Source: Pegoplata infirma (Eukaryota; Arthropoda; Insecta; Diptera; Anthomyiidae). Taken from it: DNA of 64,000 nt. Within the stretch, counting starts at the first letter, position 1; each line of letters begins with the position of its first letter. The notes under the pieces were generated by a model. The model saw only the letters and a program-made list of their open reading frames with translations, was not told where the DNA came from and made no database searches. Made by a program: the position numbers and the translations under genes. The stretch is taken from contig OY992536.1 of the NCBI GenBank assembly GCA_963921195.1, positions 183,590,995-183,654,994 of the forward strand, written 5' to 3'. Of this stretch, positions 32,849 to 43,569 are shown piece after piece.

Positions 32849-35738
32849 TAGACTGGGTCGAAATCCTACAAAGTGTAAGGATCGATTGTCCTTAGTGCGG
32901 GAAAGTGGTAATGGGGTAATATAAGCATTTTATGGAATACAACTTTTTAATCGATCAAAAACTCTATTAGCGCATCGGTGGTCAAAATTGAGATTTTGGT
33001 CAAAATGGCCAAATTTTAAAAAAAATTTTAAAAATATAAATTTCATTTTATTGGTTAGTAAAAAAAATTTTTTTTATTGCATTTGACACTAATAAGTTTT
33101 GTGTTAAATATTGGAATTTTATGTCATCACTAACATATTTTTAATTAAGGTACAAAAAAAATCGTATTTTTTGCGCGGTGCTCAAAACCACTTTTTTTTT
33201 ATTTAATTTTTTTTTTTTATTAAAATTGCAAAATATATCGATTTTATTACTCAATGTTATTAAAAACATCATAAATACTAAAGATTTAAATTTTTGCGAA
33301 AATCCGTTCGGTAGTTTTTTGTGGGGAGCGATTTCAATTGAGCGGATTTCAAGGAAATCCAATTTTTTGCCATTTTTTTTAGTTTTTATTTTTTGTAAGC
33401 TACATAATTGTACAAATTGACCAATATTATGCTCTATCTTGTTCCATTTGATCATGGTAACTTAGTTTTGAAACGATAGATTTTTAGGACGTCTTTAACC
33501 CTAATCGGTCAGCGGCCAAAAGTGTCCCGCACTGAGTTTTTTTAGGTTTTAACTACTGTTTTATGAAATTAATGGTTCCAAAATCATGTTTGTGTTGAAT
33601 ATTGTGTTGTATGTTCTTTTATTTAATCATATTGACTTAATTTTGAAACATACATTTTTTTGGGCATCTTTAACCCGTATGTGCATGCAACCAAAAATGT
33701 CCCCTACCAAAATTATCATGTTTTTTAAAAATTAAAAAAAAAAACACATTTTTATTTTCAAAATATTCAAAAATAATTAATTAAATAATTTTTATATTGC
33801 CGAAAGCGTTAACCCTTCTGAACTAAAGGTCAAAAGTGGCCACTAATAGATTTTTAAGCCGAATTGATAACATTGAATTAGGATTACGTGCCGATTAATT
33901 TTGTTTTAATAAAACTTGAATTTTTTTATACTATATCACACGCAATCATGTATTTCATATGTTTCTTAATGTAAAAAAAAAAACATAAAACAAATAATAT
34001 CTAAATCAAAATTTTGAGACTAGACTAAATTCCCATTATCACAATGGACCTCAGAGTCTACGTGTGTTGATGTAAAACGTCAGCAGCCACTTACAACAAA
34101 TTCCCATTCGCTTCACTTAGCTGTACCCCCCGATCAACGACGAGGAAGTGGTAAAAAATCTGCCTCCATTTTAAGTTATTTTATGTTTATTTTTTATTAA
34201 ACCCGTATGGATATATAACGAAAATATCGCATTCTAGAATTGTAATTTTTTTAAAATTAATAAATAATTAAAATTTTGATACTTATAACTCGTATTTTAT
34301 ATGGTAATTTGTATAAAACATTAAGAGAAAAAAAAATAATATTTGAAATTCAGTCAATCCCTCTTAAATGCACCCGTTTAAATTTAACTCCTGAGCTTTA
34401 GTACAAAAAATTCTTTGATGTTTATTCCGCTTTAATGTACCAACTTAAATTTAGTTCCTGAGCTTAAGTACATAAAATAATAAATACTTAGGTTTGAATT
34501 TCATTCCGCATTAATGCACCAGTTTAAATTTAGCTCCTGAGTAAATTAAATAATAAAAACTTTGATTTGAAATACAGTTCTCTTTAGCCAAGCATATTTC
34601 GTTGAACTTAAACAGAAACATTTCCGTTTGTATAAATTACCCGCTTAATTGATTTTTTTATTGTGTTAAAAAAATGTGTATTAAAACAAAATTAATCCTC
34701 ACGTAATCCTAATTCAATGCCATCAATTCGGCTTAAAAATTTGTAAGTGGCCACTTTTGACCTTTAGTTCAGAAGGGTTAACGCCTTCGGCAATATAAAA
34801 ATTATATAATTAATTATTTTTGACTATTTTGAAAATAAAAATGTGTTTTTTTTTTAATTTTTAAAAAACATGATAATTTTGGTAGGGGACATTTTTGGTT
34901 GCATGCACATACGGGTTAAAGATGCCCAAAAAAATTTATGTTTCAAAATTAAGTCAATATGATTAAATAAAAGAACATACAACACAATATTCAACACAAA
35001 CATGATTTTGGAACCATTAATTTCATAAAACAGTAGTTAAAACCTAAAAAAACTCAGTGCGGGACACTTTTGGCCGCTGACCGATTAGGGTTAAAGACGT
35101 CCTAAAAATCTATCGTTTCAAAACTAAGTTACCATGATCAAATGGAACAAGATAGAGCATAATATTGGTCAATTTGTACAATAATGTAGCTTACAAAAAA
35201 CAAAAACTCAAAAAAATGCCAAAAAATCCGATTTCCTTGAAATCCGCTCAATTGAAATCGCTCCCCACAAAAAACTACCGAACGGATTTTCGCAAAAATT
35301 TAAATCTTTAGTATTTATGATGTTTTTAATAACATTGAGTAATAAAATCGATATATTTTGCAATTTTAATACAAAAAAAAATTAAATAAAAAAAAAGTGG
35401 TTTTGAGGACCCCGCCAAAAATACGTTTTTTTTTGTACCTTAAATAAAAATATGTTAGTGATGGCATAAAATTCCAATATTTAACACAAAAGTTATTAGT
35501 ATCAAATGCAAAAAAAAAAATTTTCTTACTAACCAATAAAATGAAATTTATATTTTTAAAATTTTTTTTAAAATTTGGCCATTTTGACCAAAATCTCAAT
35601 TTTGACAACCGATGCGCTAATAGAGTTTTTGATCGATTAAAAAGTTGTCTTCCATAAAATGCTTATATTACCCCATTACCACTTTCCCGCACTAAGGACA
35701 ATCGATCCTTTCACTTTGTAGGATTTCGACCCAGTCTA
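32849..35738. mobile_element. Large foldback element, arms of about 1.07 kb, 8-bp target duplication
   Basis: 2890 bp flanked by CTGTACCG at 32841-32848 and 35739-35746. Ends TAGACTGGGTCGAAATCCTA and complement. Arms about 32849-33925 and 34675-35738 match closely over their full length (AGTGCGGGAAAGTGGTAATG; AAAAGTGTCCCGCACTGAGT; AGGTCAAAAGTGGCCACT). The spacer is about 750 bp and includes a GC-richer island (34045-34150). Open frames in the arms (such as 33141-33455) are mirrored on both strands and are not genes. Confidence 0.9.
34045..34150 (+). other. Coding-like, GC-richer island in the foldback spacer
   Basis: Reads open as WTSESTCVDVKRQQPLTTNS followed by HSLHLAVPPDQRRGSGKK. It is bounded by a possible acceptor (GACCTCAG|AG at about 34053) and a possible donor (GGAAGTG|GTAAAA at about 34151). 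Base composition differs sharply from the AT-rich arms. It might be a captured host exon; no protein family recognised. A 21-base stretch at 34077-34097 is shared with the LINE tail at 58831-58851. Confidence 0.35.
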
Positions 35739-35999
35739 CTGTACCGTGTTTACGCCGTTTACATGGACAGACGGACGGACGGACATCGCTAAATCGACTC
35801 AAAAAGTGATTCTGAGTCGATCAGTATACTTAAAGGTGGGTCTAGGACCAATATTTCGGGCAGTTATAAACATCAGCACAAACTCATTATACCCTGTACC
35901 ACAGTGTAGTGCAGGGTATAAAAACGGTTTCGGCTTCAATTCGGTTTTGACAAATTAACAATTTCGTTGCAGGAACATAACTTAATTAGCAAATTCACG

Positions 36000-36150
36000 C
36001 CTGAACAGGAACTAGGGCTTTCAATCGGGATTGGTTTTTTTGAATCCCAGGATTCGGAATTGAAGAAAAATTTTCGGGATCCTGATTTCGGGATCCCGGG
36101 ATTTTCGGGATATTTCGAATCCCTGGATTCGCGGGATTGTTGAGGTTGTG
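36000..36150. repeat. TCGGGAT/ATCCCGA word cluster
   Basis: GGGATTC, GAATCCC and the palindrome ATCCCGGGAT recur in both orientations within 130 bp, as in the word-built elements, but no ends or target duplication are clear. Confidence 0.5.
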
Positions 36151-36159
36151 AACTTCGAA

Positions 36160-36305
36160 AAAGGAAAAGATTCTGAGACCTTTTCCCATAGAAAAAGTCT
36201 TATTGTTAGATTCTGAAACCCTTTTCCCACAAAAAAAGTTTAAGATTCTGAAACATTTTTTACATAGAAAAAGTCGTAGACTCTAAAACATATTGCTCAT
36301 TTACT
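36160..36305. repeat. 35-bp satellite fragments (also 36772-36890)
   Basis: Diverged units such as AGATTCTGAGACCTTTTCCC and ATAGAAAAAGTCGTAGA. The block resumes at 36772 after an inverted-repeat insertion. Confidence 0.75.
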
Positions 36306-36390
36306 TGTATAGTGTCATAACTCAAAATATTTGATTAGGCAGAAAACACGTTTAAAGCTTACATTTAAAACTGGTTTAAAAAAACACTCA

Positions 36391-36774
36391 TGGTGTTTTC
36401 TTTTCTGGAAAAAAAATGTGCCTTTTTTTGCATTTCGCCCCAAAAGGTATGTTTTTGTGTTCTTTTCTAAAAAAATGTCAACCCTTATAAAGAATATCGT
36501 GTTCTTTTCTAAAAATGTCTGCCCTATTAAGTGCAAAAAACTTGCACTTTTTACCCCGTAAAAAATCACGGGGTTGAAATTGCCTTATACAACAGCTGAC
36601 ATTTTCTGTGTTGTTTCTCAAAACAGCTGTTAAAAAAATACGGGGCAGAGTATTGAGGTATGTTGTGTTCTATTCCAGTCAAATAAAATGCAATTTTTTG
36701 AAGGTGTGAGTTAAACATTTTAAAAATGTATGCCCTAAAAAGGCAAACATTTTTTTTCAGAAAAGAAAACACCA
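36391..36774. mobile_element. Inverted-repeat element with TGGTGTTTTCTTTTCTG ends
   Basis: Left TGGTGTTTTCTTTTCTGGAA and right TTCAGAAAAGAAAACACCA pair, with TCA flanking both sides. The left flank is not satellite, so the true boundary could lie further left. Internal GTGTTCTTTTCTAAAAA recurs three times. Confidence 0.55.
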
Positions 36775-36904
36775 TCAGATTCTGAAAACTTTTTCCTATG
36801 GAAAAAGTCTCAGATTCGAAGACCTTTTTGTTATAAAAACAGGTTTTAGGTTATGAGACCGTTTTCCTTTAGAAAGTCGTAGATTCTGTTTTATTTTTCT
36901 TAAA

Positions 36905-37195
36905 TTTGAGTAGCAATATCAGATTTACGAACTCTGGTTACTTTTAGCATTTGTTTAGTGTCATTTAAGGCTTCCAGAATCCAAGCATCAGCTCTTGGTC
37001 GAGTCGAGGTTAGTTTGGGTTTAGGCTACAGCTTCCCCAACTTTGTATGCAAGCAGTTACAGTTCCACTTACGTTTTACACGCTCAAGCAATCAGCTTCA
37101 AGACCTTGTTTCTAATCTGCATCCATTTAGACACGTGGTGATCCTGGCAAACTTTCTCGAGTTCATTTCATTCATATTACAAAGTTTGGTTAAAT
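36905..37195 (-). pseudogene. Coding-like island, possibly a decayed gene fragment
   Basis: Minus-strand reading gives NELEKVCQDHHVSKW then MQIRNKVLKLIA and a stop, and in another frame LERVKRKWNCNCLHTKLGKL, a TAG, then PKPKLTSTRPRADAWILEAL followed by NDTKQMLKVTRVRKSDIATQ and TAA at about 36901. A GTAAGT and a CTGTAG lie 47 nt apart between the frames and could be a tiny intron. The sequence is more complex than its surroundings. I cannot name the family; the plus-strand frame at 36958-37203 is the antisense of it. Confidence 0.3.
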
Positions 37196-37274
37196 GTTTT
37201 TGAAGATATTCTACTATAAATCCTACATGACTTTTCGATTGCACTTTCGATATGATTTTCGGGATTATCTCTTT

Positions 37275-38660
37275 TGATCTTTTTTCGAATAACAATTGAT
37301 CTTATTTGAATTAAAATTGATCTTTTTCGAATTAAAAATAACCTTTTTCGAATAACAATTGATCTTTTTCGAATTACAATTGGAATCTTTGTACAATTGG
37401 TCTTTTTCGAATTACAATTGATCTATTTGGAATTACAATTGATCTTTTTCGAATTAAAATTGATCTTGTTCGAATTACAATTGATCTTTTTCGAATAACG
37501 ATTGATCTTTTGCGAATTACAATTGATCTTTTTCGAATTATAATCGATATTTTTCGAATTATAATTGATCTATTTCGAACTACAATTGATATTTTTATTA
37601 CAATTGGAATTTTCGAAATACAATTCTTGTTTTTCTAATTACAATTGATCTTTTTCGAACTAAATTTTTTTTCTTCGAATTACAATTGATCTTTATCGAA
37701 TTACAACTGATCTATTTCGAATAAAAGTTGGTCTTTTTCGAATTACAATTGATCTTTTTCAAATTACAATTGATTTTTTCGAATTACAATTGATCTTTTT
37801 CGAATAACAATGGATCTTTTTCGAATTACAATTGGAATCTTTGTACAGTTGATCTTTTTCGAATTACAATTGATCTATTTGGAATTACAATTGATCTTTT
37901 TCAAATTAAAATTGATCTTGTTCGAATTACAATTGATCTTTTTCGAATTTCGATTAATCTTTTGCGAATTACGATTGATCTTTTGCGAATTACAATTGAT
38001 ATTTTTCGAATAAAAATTGGTCTTTTCCGAATTACAATTGATCTTTTTCGAATTACAATTGATCTTTTTCGAAAGACAATTGATCTATTTGGAATTACAA
38101 TTGATCTTTTTCGAATTACACTTGGAATCTTCGAATTACAATTGATCTTATTTGAATTACAATTGATCTTTTTCGAACTACGATTGATCTTTTTCGAAAG
38201 ACAATTTATCTATTTCGAATTACAATTAATCTATTTCGAATTACAATTGGAATCTTCGAATTACAATTGGAATCTTCGAATTACAATTGATCTTTTTCGA
38301 ATTACAATTGATCTTTTTCGAATTACAATTGATCTTTTTCGAATTACAATTGATCTTTTTCGAATTACGATTGATCTTTTTCGAAAGACAATTGATCTTT
38401 TTCGAATTATAATTGATCTATTTCGAATTACAATTGCTCTTTTTATTACAACTTATCTTTTTCGAAAGGCAATTGATCTTTTTCCAATTACAATTGATCT
38501 TTTTCGAATTACAATTGGAATTTTCGAATTAAAATTGACCATTTTCAAATTAAAACTGATCTTTTTCGAATTACAACTGATCTTTTTCGAATTACAATTG
38601 ATCTTTTTCGAATTATTGTTTCGAGTTACAATTGATTTTTTTCGAATTGGAAATAGAATT
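37275..38660. repeat. 21-bp satellite B array
   Basis: More than 60 tandem units of TTACAATTGATCTTTTTCGAA with variants in which GGAATCTTCGAA replaces the right half. Because 21 is a multiple of 3, one strand stays open for 243 codons (37962-38693, IDLFRIT repeats). The frame only mirrors the DNA periodicity, so no protein is called. Confidence 0.95.
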
Positions 38661-39635
38661 TTCGAATTATCGGTTCCAGAATCGATGGTTTGAAATTGTC
38701 CCAAAAGCAATTGTTTTTTAGAGCAAGAGTTTTTTGAAAAATAATTTTACATAGAAAATTTTGTTGTGATTACCGTAGAATATATTCAAGAATCTATTGT
38801 AATAGGAATCGGTTCCTATTGTTAATTTATAATGGGGAACAAGAAAAGGACCTCGAAGTAAAATAAACTCTTTTTAATTAAGACACATTTTAAAAATGTT
38901 AATTTTTTTTTTTTAAATGGTGTATGTTTTTGTTTCTTTAAACTTTTCTTTAATGTTTGTTTTCGTTTTCTTTTTGTTTTTTTTTTTCTAAGTGGGGTAA
39001 ACAATTTTTCAATTATTGTCATTAGTTTGCAATATATCGATCTATAAATTAAGATAAACTATAGCTGAGTAGTGGCTGATTGTTATGATACGTTAAGTTG
39101 TGGTAAATTTTATGATTATTGGCTACAATCTTACTTTTTAACTTCGAAAACTTGACTGTTATTTATTTTGTGATATTTAAATTATAGACTTTTCTGTTTA
39201 ATACTCAAATGTCCACAAAGTTGGCGAAAGAAAATGGCAGTTAATTTTGGGATCAATGTTTTTAAATGACTTTACGTTAAAATTTGTTACTATTGAGAAT
39301 GGCAGATTAAATATTTTTTGTATTAATTGTTGTTAAAAAAAATTAACGAAGTTTTTATTGATACTAGTGCGTGAAACTTGTCAAAATATTGACATGGCCA
39401 AGGTGTTTAGTAATCTTATCAAACCTTATATTACAAAATGATTAAAAAATTAATTTTTAAAACTCTTGCTATAATTTTGACTTGACTAGTCTGAATCGAT
39501 TTTAGTAATCACTTTCAAATACGTTTTAAACTCTTTTAATAACTAGAAAAATTTCTCATTAAAAAAAAAACTGGTTTACGTTTTAGGGTTAATCGTAAAT
39601 TTAAAACTAAATTATCAATTTAAATGGTAAATAAT
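38661..39635. other. AT-rich stretch, no gene seen
   Basis: About 975 bp without a supported frame, repeat end or hairpin. The short frame at 38822-39022 (minus) is Lys-rich low complexity. Confidence 0.3.
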
Positions 39636-41368
39636 CAGGGTTGGCAACCGAAACGAATAACGGTATCGGTAACGGTATTGGTATTACATATTTTTTATAT
39701 CGGTAACGGTAAGGGTAACGGTATTTTCGATTATTTCGGTAACGATAAACCGTTACCGAAACATCGATACCGGTACGTACCGGTACTATGAAAAAATTTA
39801 CCCAAAGCGTTAAAAAGTCCCAAATTTGTTAAAAACACGTAAAAAATCAAAAATTAAAAAAACTGTTAAATTAAGTGCATTTTTAACTATACTAACTATT
39901 AATTTCACTACTAAACATCGAAAAAGCGACTGGGACGCGACCTTATACACTTAATAACAATAGTTTTGCTGGTCAAAAATCCATTCTCTAAACTTTTCCA
40001 TCACTAGGTTTTTTAGAAATTTGAGGTCAAAGTTCAAAAAAATTGCCGTTTGGGGCATTTTTGGAAAGTCATAGCGGATGAACCCGCTGTGATGGCGGCT
40101 TCAAAAAAATCGAGGGTGAAGCTCTTTAAGATTCAGAACTCATTTGGTCAGTCGCCTTAACCCTTTGGGCACCAATTGTCTTTCAATGACGTCTTATTAT
40201 CCCAGTATTAAAACAAAATTTCGGGGAAAATACCTTACAATTAGTGCTCCAACGGTTAAAGCGATTGATCAAATGAGTTAAACATCTTAATGAGCAATGT
40301 TTATGATTTACCGTTGACTTATTTTTAAGTCGTCAGCACATCGAGTTCATCTGCTATGAGTTGTCAAAAAATTCCGAAGACGCGGTTTTTTGTATCTAAA
40401 ATTTCTCAAAAACCTGATGTAATAGATAAGATTGGAAACCGGATTTGTGACCAAAAAAATAATTGCAATCATGTGCGTAAGGTGACGTTCCATTCGCATT
40501 AAAGATTTTTTTTTTCATATGATTTGAAGCAGAATAAATTGTTTTTGGAACTAAGACATCATTGATTAACAGTTTGTGCCCTAAGTGTTAAGGCGACTGT
40601 CCAAATGAGTTCATCTTCCTTAAGAGCAATGTTTAAGATTTACCCTTGACTTTTTTTGAAGTCGCTATCACATCGGGTTCATCCGCTATGAGTTATCAAA
40701 AATGACAGGGGAATTTTACAGAAAGAAAATTTTCGATTTTTTTTAAAGCGGCAATTATTTTTTTTTTGTTATGCCGTTTGTTTTTCAATAAAATTAAAAA
40801 ATTTTTAATTAAAATTAGAGAAAAATTATAAAAAATTGACATCAAAAAGTGTTTGTAAAATTACAAAATAATAAGTTTTGAACAAAAAATATTTTGAAGT
40901 TAGCAACCAGAGTCAGTAAAACTACAAAAAAAATTCTTGTTTTTTTAAAATACAATTCAGGTTTGTCTCTTCTTTCATCATCCTACTAAAAAATGTTTAC
41001 ATTACGGGGCACTCACTTTTCTTGAATTGAGAATGTAATCATTGGTTGGACCAATTTTCACATATACTTTGTCAAGATTTAGTTAATTGCGAATATGACA
41101 TTGGTTGGGCTGATTTCCTAATTGTTTTTTGTCCATATAACAATGCGAATAGTAGATTTAAAATATTTTACTTTGTTTTTATCCGTATTTTATGACAACC
41201 GAAATAAAACCGATATAATACCGGTAAAAATCCGAATAAAGGTAATGGTTTTTTATCGGTAACGGTATTTAAATATTTTTATTTCGGTATTGGTAACGGT
41301 AACGGTACTCAAAATTAAAGGGTTTTTAATCGGTAACGGTATTGAAAGGGTAACGGTAGCCAACACTG
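39636..41368. mobile_element. hAT-type element built from CGGTAACGGTAT words
   Basis: 1733 bp flanked by the 8-bp repeat TAAATAAT (39628-39635, 41369-41376). Ends CAGGGTTGGCAACCG and, reverse-complemented, CAGTGTTGGCTACCG. Both terminal zones (39640-39790 and 41200-41368) are runs of GGTAACGGTATTGGTA-type words. The middle has an inverted repeat around 40060 and 40660 (GCGGATGAACCCGCTGTGAT against ATCACATCGGGTTCATCCGC). No transposase. Confidence 0.9.
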
Positions 41369-41376
41369 TAAATAAT

Positions 41377-42466
41377 CTTACTTTAGTAAAAGATTGTAAC
41401 GAAAGTGCAAAAAACTTTCGCTGAATACTATTAATGGTTTAATAACTGTTTAGTCAGATAAACAAATTATCTTTTATGAAATCACAAAACGCTGTTATTT
41501 AAAATATATTGGTAAAAATTTGCACAAGTAGGTGACAGTATTAAAAAAAAAAAACTCCCAGCGAAATATCTTAAATTAGTCAAAGGTATTTTTTATCTTG
41601 TTAAATTGTTAAATCTACAGAAAGTGCAATTAGCTAAAACTAAACAAAATTTGTTTAGGAAAAATTATTAATTACTGAGCATTAATAAATCTAAATTATA
41701 AACTGTTGCACTAATACTGGCTATTCTAATTTTTTACTTTTACCACTACTTTCTTTAAAGACCAATTGAGATTCGAAAATGTTATTTGTTTTTTGAATAT
41801 TCTTGTAATTTGAAAACTACTTGTAATTTGAAAAATTCATTTTAGTTTTGTATTTAAAAAAAAATATCAATTGTTATTCTTAAAAAATCAATTGAAATTC
41901 CAAAAACTTCGATTGTAATTTAGAAAAGATTTTTAAATATAACTTAACTTCCAGTATTTCGATCCTCATCGAAGATCATCATTAGGAAGTAAACTTGGAT
42001 TTTTAACGCAAAAAACTTAAAACTATTAATTGTTGTTATTAGTCATAAGTTTTGCAAAATGGTCAAATTACAATCTTTTTCAAATTGTAGTTGTAATTAC
42101 ATATTCGACCTTTCAAATTGTAATTAAATAAATAAATAATAGATCTCGAGGCCAGTGTTTTTTTAATAAATCTTCTTTATTAACTTTAAACATTTCTATC
42201 CTCATCGAAGAATATCCATCACAGAATAAAATTCAATTTCTAATGCAAAAAAACCTAAAACTATTAATCCTTCTATTAAGTTTCTTGCGTTAAAAATCCA
42301 ATTTTACTCCCTGATGATGATCTTTGATAAGAATTAAAATATTGGAAGTTAATAAAGATTTATTTAAAAAAAAAAAAATGGCCTCGAGCTCCATTATTTA
42401 TTTACATAATTACAATTTGAAAGGTTCAATAATTACAACTAAAATTTGAAAAAGATTGTAATTCGA
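41377..42466. repeat. Satellite B traces and a foldback
   Basis: 41760-41930 holds degenerate CAATTG..AATT units. 41946-42060 (CTTCCAGTATTTCGATCCTC, GGATTTTTAACGCAAAA) pairs inverted with 42285-42350 (TTGCGTTAAAAATCC, AATATTGGAAG). Outer parts (AATTACAATCTTTTTCAAAT; GAGGCCA) also pair. It ends with GATTGTAATTCGAACAAG at a DINE 5' end. Confidence 0.6.
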
Positions 42467-42600
42467 ACAAGAAAATTATAGTTGGGCAAGACCGACCATA
42501 TAATACCCTATACCAGTGTCCAAAAAAATGGTTCCCAAGTCCAAAAATTAAACGATTGGATCTTTCTTTTGTTAGATCTTTAATTCTGTAAATTTCAGCG
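42467..42600 (+). mobile_element. DINE-like subfamily B, 5' fragment
   Basis: ACAAGAAAATTATAGTTGGG with CAAGACCGACCATATAATAC as at 32224 and 52988. It breaks off into the tandem repeat that follows. Confidence 0.7.
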
Positions 42601-43060
42601 AAAAAAAAACCTTCTGAAAAAAGTACTTTTTTAAAATTCCAATTCTAATGGGCAAATACGGGTAAAATAGTGTACTTTGGAACTTTTTTTATCCCCTGAA
42701 ATAATGGTCACAGAAACTTGTAATTTGAAAAGTATGACCCTTTGCAAAAAAAAAAAAAAAAACACATAAAAAAGGAATTCCCATATTTAGGAATTCCAAT
42801 TTTAATAGTGTAAAATGGGTAAACATTTGAGAAAACTTTAATTTTAAAACGGTAAAAGTGTACTTTAGTACTTTTTCGATCTGATCGATAATGGTCATAA
42901 AAAATTAATTTTTTAAAATGTAGGATCCTTCATCGGAACAAAACATTTTAAAAAATACTTTAAAGAATTTCTAATTCTAAGAGGATAAAATGGGGTACAA
43001 AGTAGTACTTTGTTACTTTTTCGATTTCCTTAAACAATGGTCTTATAAACTCGAAATGTT
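42601..43060. repeat. Tandem repeat of about 140 bp (inverted relative of 56177-56653)
   Basis: About three units containing AAAAAGTACTTTTTTAAAAT, TTCCAATTCTAATGGG, AAAATAGTGTACTTTGG and ATAATGGTCACAGAAA. The same unit appears in the opposite orientation at 55345-55378 and 56177-56653. Confidence 0.7.
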
Positions 43061-43569
43061 GACTCTATCCAGCAAAACCATTAAAATGGTAATGGTTTTG
43101 TAATGCATAGCCAAAAAAAATTTTTCATTTACCATATGCATTACTTTTTGCATATGGTAAGCGGCAAAAATAAATTTCATCGATATTGAAATGTTGAATA
43201 GAATCAATTGCAGGATAGTATATTGCGTTCTGGAACCGACTTTTTGGAACGGAAAATTTTGATGGGCTATTTCTATAACTCATGTTATACGAAAAAAATG
43301 AAGCCTACGTGGAACGAAATGAAATGGAACAGGGAACGGAATGGAATAGAAAGTGGAACAAAAAACAGGTAACGACATGGAATAAAATTGTGTTGCTCAA
43401 ATTTTTTTACTCAATAAATTTTCACCTAAATTTTTTTTACTCAAAATTTTTTTTTCACTCAAATTTTTAATTTTTTTTTACTTAATATTTGTTTACACAT
43501 TTTTTTATTTTAATAAATATTTTGAACTCTTACAATTCTTCGAGCCTCTTACTCAAATATGGTACACAT
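43061..43569. other. AT-rich stretch with a short word repeat
   Basis: 43080-43165 repeats ACCATATGCATTAC-type words (CATATGCATTACTTTTTGCA) in both orientations. The rest, rich in TTTTTACTCAAATTTTT, is low complexity. No gene seen. Confidence 0.4.

Larger units (their letters stand above)
32224..35926 (+). mobile_element. DINE-like element, subfamily B, split by a large foldback
   Basis: 5' end ACAAGTAAGAAAATTATAGT with hairpin CGGTCAAGACCG and AATACCCTACACC. 3' part has ACAGACGGACGGACGGACAT at 35765, then ATCGCTAAATCGACTC, and ends TGTACCACAGTGTAGTGCAG GGTATAAAAAC. Subfamily B differs from the TTCGGC..GCCGAA type. The complete relative at 52988-53810 shows that 32849-35738 is an insertion. 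Confidence 0.8.

Noticed and set aside
33141..33455. Overlapping 80-104 aa frames on both strands in the foldback arms (also 35366-35608)
   Set aside because: They occur as mirror images in the two arms and are low-complexity Phe/Leu/Lys translations of AT-rich DNA.
37962..38693. 243-codon open frame with IDLFRIT heptads
   Set aside because: It is a direct consequence of a 21-bp satellite (multiple of 3) lacking stops in one frame; units vary by insertions of DNA halves and not by protein logic, and no start context or family exists.
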